From Leguminivora glycinivorella (taxonomy: Eukaryota; Arthropoda; Insecta; Lepidoptera; Tortricidae): a stretch of 64,000 bases of DNA. Positions 50,301-62,300 of the stretch are shown here, piece after piece. The first letter of the stretch is position 1. The number at the start of each line of letters is the position of its first letter. A model generated the notes under the pieces. The model was not told where the DNA came from and did not search any database. It saw nothing but the letters and a program-made list of their open reading frames with translations. Both the position numbers and the translations under genes were made by a program. The stretch covers positions 8,379,545 through 8,443,544 of the forward strand of contig NC_062994.1 of NCBI RefSeq assembly GCF_023078275.1. The letters are read 5' to 3'.

Positions 50301-53300
50301 ACGTGTAAAAGTACCCCCGTGTGGGTATGGTATTTGCTGATTTTTTTGTTGTATCACAGAATATATAATAGTACAAGTACAGAAGGCCCACTACTTTGAT
50401 GTTCGCGACATGCCGCCTTTTTAAATGCCTACAAAATTCTAACAAAGAAATGAGCCGCACGTGCGCGGCGTTCGGCGATAGGGCCTATGGATTAAAACAA
50501 ATTAATACTCAATAAAATGTTATACTATTATATTCAGGTCTTGGGTACTTTCTAGGTATATATATAGTATTTATATATTTTTGTTTAAGTTCCATCATCA
50601 CAAGCCTTATTGAACCTTTCCGGGGGACTTAATCAATAGTAGATATGTGTAAAAATGTCCTATGGTATTTATTTTATTCAAGATATTTATTTAAGTAAAC
50701 ATTATGAGCCATTCCACACGAGGACAACGCATATGAACCTTAAAAAAAATTCGCAACGTAAAGTAACAATAGAAAGTGCGAACGTGCGTTCCGTGAGAAC
50801 GCGCGCTACCCCTGATTAGGCCGCGAACTCGCGGCCGCCAGCATGTACTTGTAGCGCGGCGATAGAATCACGGAGTGAGCCGCCCCTGGTTGTATTCATA
50901 TTTGTAAAAGCGACTGTCATCTGACCTTCCAACCCAAAGGGTAACTAGGTCTTATTGGGATTAGTCCGGTTTCCTCACAATATTTTCCTTCACCGAAAAG
51001 CGACTTACACAATATCATTTTAAAAAGCGCAGAAACAAATAGAAGAAATATAACCTAACCACAAAATTAAAATTTTGAAAAACCCCCGACCGCGACATAG
51101 TAGACCGATTTTCATGATACATAAGAACACTCCCGACTAACTCAGCTTTTAGAAAAAAAAAACTAAATTTAAATCGGTTCATCCGTTCGGGAGCTACGAT
51201 GCCACAGACAGACACACACACAGACAGACAGACACGTCAAACTTATAACACCCCGTCGTTTTTGCGTCGGGGGTTAAAAAAGCGCAGAAACAAATAGGAA
51301 AAACAAAAATCAAAATACCTGTAGGCGAAGGTGTGACAGAGTCTGTACTCCTCAGGCTTAGCGTCTTGTAGCCCGAGCTAGAGGGAGACAGTCGCCAACT
51401 GCTGGACGCCAGGTCACCTGCAAAATGTGTTTGGTTAACCTTACCACAAAATTAAAATTTTGAAAAAAAAAAAACCTCGACTTAGTGGACCTATTTCATG
51501 GCTAAGAACACTCCCGACTAATTCAGCTTTCAAACAAAAGAAACTGAATATAAATCGGTTCATTCGTTCGGGAGCTACGGTGCCACGGACAGACACACAC
51601 ACAGACAGACAGAGACGTTAAACTTATAACACCCCGTCGTTTTTGCATCGGGGGTTAAAAAATAGTTTTCAATCATAATATCATAAAATAAGTGGGTGAT
51701 AGACGTACGAGCAAGTACGCGTACTTGTGGCTACTGTCACCGACCACCGTAAGTACGCGTACTTTAAAACTGCCGCCCATAGTCGTCGACGATCTAACCG
51801 TTTCTAACCGGTTTGAAATCATTAAGTACGCGTAATTGCTCGCACGTCTATAACCCACTTAAGAGGGTCTCACAGATTTTTAAACTATGACTCATTTAAT
51901 TCATGTGACTGCCGTTGCCGTAGAAACTGTGGCTTTTTGTTCCCTGGTCTCGGCACCAAAAATGTTACTTTTGACATATAAGGTAAATATTATGTAGTCT
52001 CAAAATACAGAATTATTTATTTCTCCAACATAGGTTTACATAAGTTGTTACATTTCAGTTCAGTTTCACTATGTGGCGCCTTACGGCATACAAATTTGAG
52101 AGCATGCATGACAAAATATAAATTAATAATTACATTCTAAACCCCTTTATTGATAAACGTACTCTAAAGTTATTAAGCCGATAAAGCTCGTTTGTCTTTT
52201 TCTATCACACCAATACGTCGGAAAGGGACAAACGAACTTTATCCGCTTGATAACTTTAGAGTACGTTTATGAATAAGGGGGTTAACATTTACAAATCTTT
52301 ATCATCTAAGAATTATTTTATAGAGTAGTAGGTAACTCTTTTGACCTAACAATAATTTTAAGGCATTTTAAACTTGTTAAGATGTAATAATTGAATATTT
52401 TGTGGTATTTTGTTAAATATTCTTGGAGCTATTCCTACTACATTTTTTTGGAATAGCGGGTTAGTCACGTTTTCTGTCCCGTCGCCGTATCAAACGTAAA
52501 GGTGCAGTTGATTTAGAACTATTATTTCCTTAAGATGAATATTAAAATGCCGTTGTCTTGATTCTGGTCGCGGCACCAAAATGTAACTTGCATACATCTC
52601 AACATGCACCTCGCGTGTAAGATTGTTTTTTTATTTTAATATTACGTCGGTGGCAAACAAGCATAAGGTGCGCCTGATGGAAAGCGGTCGCCGTCACTTA
52701 CGAACCTATGGAGATAGGCTACTCGCCTCCTAGTCAAATCAGCTTCTCTTTAAGAACTGTCGAAACGAATTTTAACGACTTGCTAATATGGAATTAATAT
52801 GAAATCGAATTGAGCGACGTCACGGTCAACTCGGTTACTTTATATATTTCTTCCTGACTTATTAAATAGAAATTGGATTTAAAAATAACTTCTGTCCATG
52901 TTTTTTTTATAATTATCTGATGCTTTATTTCGTGCATGGTATAAAATATTTTATTTTAACTACAGTCAAGATCCCTATTGTATTACCTTGTCGGCTAAGT
53001 AGCCTGGGCTGGTTGGCGGGAGCAGCGTCGGCGCCGCCGCCGTAGCCGCCGAAGCTGTGGCTCTTGGACACCGCGCCGCGCGCGCGCCAAGACACAGGCG
53101 GCCCGGCGCCTTCTAGCGACTGTACCTGTAAACACACCGCAAATGTATTGTAAACTACAGCAAACACACATACACGCCGGAAGATCAGACCCCTGGGTCA
53201 GCATCTATGCTGAGGCGGGACCATTTCGTGGTAAACCAGTCATACATTGTTTAATATTAATTGTAAAATTTATGTAATACTTATGTAGAGCGATCACCGC

Positions 53301-56300
53301 CGCCCATGGACACCCGAAACACCAGAGGTGTTGGAGGAGGTCATTATTACAGACAGGGCACATCCATTTAATATTTTTCGTAAAATGGTCATATCCTGAC
53401 CATTCATCATTCTCATTGATCATTGCTGATCATTCTGATCATTGGTCATTGGTGATATGGCCTGTGTGGTGACGGGTTAAGAATTTCACCACCCCCTTTC
53501 TTCCCGTGGGTGTCGTAGAAGGCGACTATGGGATATGGGTTAAATTGTGGCGTAGGCGAGAGGCTGGCAACCTGTCACTGCAATGTCACAGTTTCGTTTT
53601 CTTTCAACCCCTTATTTGCCAAGAGTGGCACTGAAGCTGTAGTAGTTTCATGTGTTCTGCCTACCCCTTTATGGGATACAGGCGTGATTGTATGTATGTA
53701 TGGTCATATCCGTTTAACATTTTTCGTAAAACAAACTGTTGTGATGAAGAAAAGCAATTTCTTCATGTAATTTCGTATGACCTGTCACTTTAGCTTTCAA
53801 AGAAGTAAATTTTAACCTGGTCCTACTCGGTTTCAGGTCAATTCAGTTTCAAAGTAAATTTTAATGTTCTTTTATTGAGATTCTTTTATTAGGAAAAGCA
53901 CTAAACAACCACTTTTGTACAATACCATTAAAGGGTGTTTTTCAAAAAAAAATGCCGAATATCGAATTTCACCAGATCTGGGGCCTATTGCATAACAATT
54001 TACAACTCATATTACAAGCGGTAGTCCCCCTCCAATTCATTTTATAAGAAAGAGAGTTCCACTTGTAATACAAGTTGTAAATTGTTATGCAATAGGCCCC
54101 TGTGTTTTTTTTTAAGTCACGATTTTAATATTACGAACGTGACGTATTGGAAACTCGAATTTTGTAATGGAAAATTTGGGACACGTTTTTTTATGGTCGG
54201 GATCGAATCAGCTCGTGATTCTGAGAAAAATGAGCCCAAACACGTCCAGATCTTGTGAAATTCTATATATGGGATATTTTAAAAACACCTTAAAATAAAG
54301 CAATCATTGGCGCGTAGGGTGCGGGACAGCTCTAACGGCCCAACCACGACATTGGTCTAAGCGCGACAGCGGTGAGCGGCGGCCATACGTGCGAATGAAA
54401 AGTCCCATCGCTGTGTCTCGCTCCAATGTATGGCCGCCGCTCACCGCTGTCGCGCTTAGACCAATGTCGTGGCTGGGCCGTAACAGCATCCTGAGGGTAT
54501 TCGCGTCAAGGTTTGACTGCCAGTACATCAATCAGTGGCAAGCCAATATACTGTACATAAATGTGTCTTTTATGTAATTATTTATGTTCTGTTTATATCT
54601 ACTAACAATAGCTGCTACAATTATTATGGTTACTAACACATCGTCGCTGCGCGTGCAAAATTCGCTATGTGATTTTTAGCGATTTTTCGTTTTCAATGCC
54701 ATTTTAAACCTTATTTCTAAATACATATGCTCCAAAAACAGCGTCGAGCTCATTTCAGTATAACAGGTTTTATCAAAAGTAGATATGTGATGCCCATACA
54801 TTGAATGTTCTTCCTATAATCGCAAACTGCAATAAATCACATAACTACATTATCTTCTTATAACAGCAGTTTTGGAATTGCGCCTGCTATGTGAATTATG
54901 ACACATAGCTATATTTTCGGAAATTTTGTATAAAAAGATGTGTTAGATGTTTGTGCCCGATTTGTACAATCTCATACATAGCGATAATTTTGTACTATTT
55001 GTAGAAATCGTGAATGTTTCCAGATCGTGTGTTTTGCGTCACATAGCAGGCTTTTCTTATAAAAATCTAGCCTACTCTCTTAAAACTTGTTTAAATAGTG
55101 TATGGTAGGTGGGTTTGTCGTCAAGTATAACCTCTATAAATGAGACAGAGAGTGTAGTTTCCCTTTTTATTGAGACTATGTCTGAAAGTACTCACTCTGA
55201 CCGAATAGTTATTTTTTAATATTGGTTAAAATAAATCATTTCAAATTGATTTATAAGATTAACTGTCAGAAATTTCTTAGTGTTTAGTATACTGACAAAT
55301 TTCGTATAGGGTTCAGTGTGTGTAAACGTACTTATATTACAAAATATTGAAATAAGATAAATTTATGCTAAGTAACTCAAAAAAACAGCAAGTGATTTAA
55401 CATTACCTTTAAGTGGTAAGACATCGTTTTGTATGAAATTTTGTGTGATAAGATCTATCTATCCTTTCTGGAAACATTTTAAAATAAATTAATGAAAATG
55501 AAATGTTTAATAAATTAAAAAACGCTGACTTGAGAAATCACATAAAGTTTTGAATGACAAAGATTTTTTATCTTTTTCGGATCAAAAGGGAAAAATGCAA
55601 CCCTTATACAATTGTGTACTTTCGTGCCAATCCGTTTATCTATTTGTCAATATTCTTTATTTCGGAAAAACCCTATACTCAAGTGTACTGTACTGTACCG
55701 TTCCTTGAAGCTGTAAAAAAGCCTCATTTTTAAGTAGGTAAATACAACATAGGTTAATTGAGTTGAAAAAAATACTACACTCTCAAGGAAGTCAAAATTA
55801 ATAGGGTACTTCCGGTTGACCTAAACTATGAAATTTGGAAAATAAATCGTATTACACCATACATCAGTACATGATTATTTATATAGTTGTGAGAAAAAAA
55901 ATAGTAAAATGTACACGTAACCTTCGGTGTTCGAGCCAGACTAGCATTATCCGGTTTTTTCAAGTTAAACATGCATAATGAAAACTTATTCAATACATAA
56001 ATGTTTACATAATACCGCATTGAGCAACTTTGTAACTGAAATAACCACCATTCATAAAAAATAATGGAATAAATATATTATTATAGTTGTAATATATTGG
56101 TATTAATATATTAATTTAATTGAGTTTTTTATTATGGTTAGTTAATACACAATTTAAGCATATAGTTCTAATTCGTGGTTTTTCTGAAATAATTACAATA
56201 CTAATAAACAACAACATAGTTAATTCAAATCATATGATTAAATAACTATGTGACGATAAAGTGCACAAATTGTATTTTGTTCCTTAAGAATAAAATCTAG

Positions 56301-59300
56301 TTATGTGATTGTAAGACACATACCGCTTATTTACGACTCAAATTATAATCGCTATGTAACATATTTATTAAAAAATATTTTTTTAACCTTATAATAACTA
56401 AAATATAATTTCAAGTAATTTCTTAATGTATGCAAAAGTGAAAATACTTATTCCATAAAAATATTGATTTGTTTATGTTCAATAATTGCCGAAATAAACA
56501 GTTTTTTGTGTCTCCTGTAAAGTAGGTTAAAAACACATAGCGAAATTTGCACGCGCAGCGACGACATGTCTTGTTTTATAATTTTGTAAATCTATTTTTT
56601 TGTATAATTTAAATGTATAATTATGGACCTGGTCTGAAATAAAGAATATTATTATTATTATTTTAAAACTAAATACTAACTTTTAACAATTTATTCCTCC
56701 CAGAGTCAGGCGTGAGTAGTTTCACGGGTCCGGATTGAAGCCACGGCCACTGGGACTCGTCCTGCGAGCAGTTATCCTGTAACAATATACGTGTGTTCAA
56801 ATACAATGCATGTATCTATTTAAGGCACAGAGGAATAAGTTTGGGAAGAGTTGTAACTCCATACATCAGTAAATGCGGGTTATTTGTATAGGCATAGTTA
56901 AGTGACATCTAGCGACAATCACGCGTCAACTAGCGTAAATTATCAGTACTGTTACTTGTCAATAGATGTCGCGACGAACGAAAAGTCTAATGCTCACCAA
57001 TTTTTTGCGGTACCGGTAATATGGCGTTTAGAATACCGTCACGGGAAAATAACGTAGTAATGCGACCCGAGCAAAGTCGGAATTTCTCGAAGCGAAAAGT
57101 TTCCGAACACTCGACCTGACCCCGTCGCAATTGCTAATATTTCCCTTCTCATATAGGCCATGGGAATTTTCAAAATTTAGGACCTCCAATTAGCGTAAGT
57201 TGTTAACAAAAATTAACTCGCTGAAGTTTTGTGACAAGTTAAGCATAAAATCTGTCTAAATATTTACTTTTTTCACAAAATAGTTATTTGTTTTACAAGG
57301 GGGCAAAGTAGTTGTTTAACCGCACGTGCCAATATTGATACCCGAGCAAGCGAAAGATTCCAATATTGAACCGCGAGCGTAGCGAGTGGTTCAAAAAGTG
57401 GAATCTTGAGCGTTGCGAGGGTTTCAAGGCACGAAGGTTAAACAAACTTTGCCACCGAGTGAAACACAAAATTTTTCACCACACCAACCCGAACAAAATA
57501 CTAACTATAAAACATCAAATTAAATCAAATCCATCAATTTTTTAATATTTATGATTCAAAATCATCATTTATAGGTAAATTCTACCAGCCAGCTTAAGAC
57601 ATCAAGTTAAAATTTGTATGAAATTACTTTGCACTCTTGTGGATAAAATGCAATTTTGCTATCTGTTTTCGAATAGCAAAGTAAGCCTTTAACAGTTGGT
57701 GTGGTGAAAACAATATTTTTATAGAAATTTCATGCTTAATTTATCGTCATAAAACCGATAGTGAGTTAACTTTTGTTAACAACATACGCTAATTGGGGGG
57801 TCCCAAATTCTGAAAATGACCATATCTTTCTCTCTCTCTTATTGCTCGAATATTTATACTAACCGTGCTGAATATCCTCCGTCTCACTCGCTCGTACTCC
57901 TTCTCCCTCTGCTCTAGACTCTTGCTCCGCTCGACGGCGCGACTGGCCGCGTTAGCATCCTCGGGCGAGTGTGTGTCACGCTTTAATATTGATCTGAAAT
58001 ATATCATGACATATATATGAGAAAATGTACGTATTGAAACTAAGACTCCTTCATACTTTCATTTAAACGGTGCGTATTCAATTTAAGAAAAGGTTTTTTA
58101 GGACAAATACAATTAATTTCTCTAACAAACTAGTGTCGTCACTCGTAAGAGTTATCGGTTATCGAATTATTAAACAAATAGATTTGATTACTGAACACGT
58201 GTGTGACAGACATCAGACACATGACACTGACTTTAATGTTATGATTAAGGTTCTCTAACACTAATTAATTCATTCATTATGCATGGCACATTTTAGTTCG
58301 AGTTTAACAAAAAGTGATATACAGGGTGGTTTCTAATGATGAACCTAACTGCTTGTAGAATTTAACGCAAAACAAAAAAAACACGGAAAAAATATAATAA
58401 CTTCAACACACCAATCAAATAAAATTTCGCATGCAAGTTCTCACACCGCAAAACGTTACAAATAAAAAATAACGTTACACAAAAATAACGGTATTAAACA
58501 ACGGAACTTACTTGGCGTTCACACTGTCCTGCCGGATGGGGCTGGGCGGGAAGTTGACGGTGCACCACTGCTTGAAACTCGTGCAGGGTATGCGGCCGCC
58601 GCTGGTGCCTTGTCAAAAAGTGATATTAGAACTTAAAGTAAAAACAAATAAGTTAAAAATTGCGAGTAGACAGACGCGCGATTCGGATTTCGTCATAGAC
58701 GAAAGATTACTGGCAGGCAAACATGGTCGCCTGATAAGCGATATAACGTCATGCCGCCCTTTTTCGTACTATTTGTTCCTGAGTCATGGATATATAAATC
58801 GTTGTTTGAGTACCCACAACATAAGCCTTCTTGAGCTTACCGTGGGCCTCAGTCAATCTGTGTAAGAATGTCCTATAATGTTTATTTATTTGTAAGTGCG
58901 ATAGAGATGCACCGATGCGATAAAGTGTGCTACGTCCGCAGGATGTCCTCCTGCTGAGTCCCCCCTGTCCCACGCTAAGCTCCAAAAGTTTGTGTTGTGG
59001 GTACTCAGACAAGGAATGTACATTCCCCGCAAATGATACCACATTGACGTATAAGCATAAGGCTGTTATAATAGATAAATCGTATAAACAAACCTACTAC
59101 TTTAGAACGTTACAGAGAGGTACATATTAGCTGGAAGAGATCCCTTAAAGGGATAAGCTCGCCTTTGCACATAACCACTATAATTATTCACTGTACTTGT
59201 AATTTGTTCTGTGCAATAAAGTGTTTAATACTACTACTACATATACATATACACAGAAAACGTTCATGAGGCAGAAACAAATGTCGGTGCTCATCACACA

Positions 59301-62300
59301 AAATTCCCTTACCGGGATTCAAACCCAGGAGCATCAACTTTATTCATCTACTAGTCCATGCCGTCGTCAATATTGATATAACTGATATAAATTAACGTTA
59401 CGCTAAAACAATGTAGAATGGAAATTTTATATAATATACTCACCACTTTTACTGACTGTGACAGAATTCTTGCTGTTCTGGTCTAAGTGATGCGTCAATT
59501 GGAACAGAGTCGCCACTCGGTGCACCAACATACGCTCGTACGATGTCATACAGGGGAACTTGAAGTTGCATCGCCTGAAAACGGTAAAAAAAAAGATAAA
59601 AGTATGAGCAAAAATAACTGATACTCGTGTCTATTTTTTAATTTTTATATTAAGTGTGATCAGGAAGAAGGTAGCGACGCTTAATGCTTTGTCTGTTGCG
59701 TCCCGTAACTCCCGTATGTCTTAGTGTAAGGCGCGCACTGAGCGCACATTCATATTGGGCGATGTGCGGGCGGGGCGCGCGGCGTGCATATCAAACAATT
59801 GAAGCTCATACAAGTGTCCTGAGTCGACGCTACATAGCGTGCACAAGGTCCACCCGCCCCGCTGCACGCCAAGCCGAGCGAGCGTCCACTTAGACCTTCA
59901 CACTTACACAGAGCATGTATAAGGGAAAACAAAACAAACACATATTTTTTTTTTTAATTATAAATGGGCCATGAGTAATTGGCCACAGACTAGCCAAAGG
60001 CAAAGACGTGGCCTACGACGGAGTGAGCTCGCCCAGAAGATGCCTGTTCACTCTTCATTTGAAGGTTGCCGGGTTATATGAGCTCGGAAATATAGCCGCC
60101 ATCTTCAAAATTTTCCATTAGCTCATTTTGTCCTGGACAATCGCGGGAGATTTCGGTTTATAAAAGTTCGGTCGATAGTAACTAACCGGAAAAACAGACA
60201 CCGGTAAAATGCCGATTGAAATATAATTACTCCATCGATACCGGTATTAATAAAACCGTTACTCAAAAATAACGGTAATAGTGTAGGTATGAAAAACGGT
60301 AAAAGTAACGATAAAAGTGGAGGTAAAATACCATACCCAGTATCGGTGACAAGTGCATGTAGTTCCTTCTCTATCTTGAGTAGCAGCATTCTGTCTCGGG
60401 TGTTCTTGTTCAATGTTTCCCTTATGAAGTTGACTAGTTCCGGGCCCGTGGGCTCGATTTTGTTGTCGGCTGAAAACAAATTAATAGAATGAATTATCTT
60501 ATAAAATACAGTAATTATTCTGTTTATGATTTTATTCATGACCAAATACAGTCATCAGATACATCGCAGCGGCCACGGTGTTCACAAATATCTGAACACG
60601 CCTCTATTGTCAAGGCGATAAAGCGTGTATAGGTTTTTTTTCTATGAGATCTTGATTATTAATTGATGCAATGGATACTGGGCCATTTTTTTTCAAAGCT
60701 GTTCACCCCACTTTTTTTTGGATTTTAAATTTTTTATGTGTTTTCCACTCAGAATCGCGAGGTCTTTCAATCCTAATAGGAGAAAAAAGTGTCCCAAGGT
60801 TTTTTTCCCATTCCGTTACCATTTTTTCATACATTTTGTATGGCGGTACCTATTGTACCTAACGGAATGGAAGGTTCGAAAATATGTAAGTATGGAAATT
60901 TTGGGACATTTTTTTCTCCTATCAGGATCGAAAGAACTCTCGATTCTGAATATGAATCGCGTAAAAAATACCCATGTTACAAAATAGTGGGGTGGACAAC
61001 TTTGAAAAAAAAAAAATGGCCCACAATAACAAGTCTATACGATACATGGTATGAATAGGTAATGCGACTAATGCGCAACTCGTGTCGATTTACAACACAA
61101 CCTTTGGTCGTATTTAATTTACGACACTTTTTGAGAAATTCTCACTTTCTCCGCACACTTTTAGTACGAGTAATGTACTGTTAGACTAGATGAGATTGTA
61201 TCATATAAATTATATACCTGAATCAGTTCTGCTTAAAGAATTAGTCTTTGGTGGTTTAACTTTCCCTTCTGGACATCTATAAGAGAAAAAGAAACCATTT
61301 AAAATATAAAACAACCATTTTTACTTGGAAAATATTCACTTCAAAATGTAATTTTTTTTTTATTGGAATCAGAAAATTGTTTATGTTTTAATAATTTTAC
61401 TTAGCATTGCATTGCCAAGCTGGCTAAAAAAACAATGTACCTAATTAAATTAACTAATGGCAAAATATTAACCTGCAATATGACTCGTCCGAATCCAAGC
61501 TGCAAGCCTTTCTGACGTCATTACTCGAGCCTCCTGGAAAACCAAACATTTACCTTTTTTTTTAACCAAAAATTCACATGTTTTATCAGCCGCCAGTAAA
61601 CGTAACCAGAAAAAGTATTATGGTATTATTATTTATTCATAGTTTAATCAAAATTTATTTGTTAATTTTTATGCTATGAAATTTCTTTGTAAATTTTTTT
61701 TTGCTGTGTATTTTCTTTACTGGTACTATTTTTTGACATGAATATTCCTAATTAAGTTTATTTAATATGCACAAGTCTGAAACTATACTGATACTGTGTA
61801 TCAATCCACTACCGAATATATTTGTCCTTATTAGCAATAAAGATTTGACTATTGAGTATTACCTTCACGATTCGTACCGTTTGTTATCCTAGTAACGGTA
61901 TTATAAAAAATACCGGTATGCGTCGTTCGAAATCACAATCAGTTACGGTAGTCATCGGGATACCAAATGCAGGAATCTTGTTTGAATGGGCAATGGTAAT
62001 CGGTCACGGTATAACAGTAACGGTGTATTAAGAAAAATAACGTTATGCGGCGCTTGAAATTGGGGTTATCAGTGCAGTAAATGGAACACAATATACTGGA
62101 AGCCTGTTTAGTTGGACAACCTTAACCGCTTCAGAAACGGTGTAACAGTATATCATTGTTTTGTCTCCGATGTATCTTTTGCTTGATGTGTGCTAATAAA
62201 GAGTATTCTAACTATTTATCAAAATTACCGGTATGCTCGAAGTCGGAGCAGTCGGTGCAGTCATCAGGGCACGATATGCCGGAATCCTGTTTGGTTGGGC

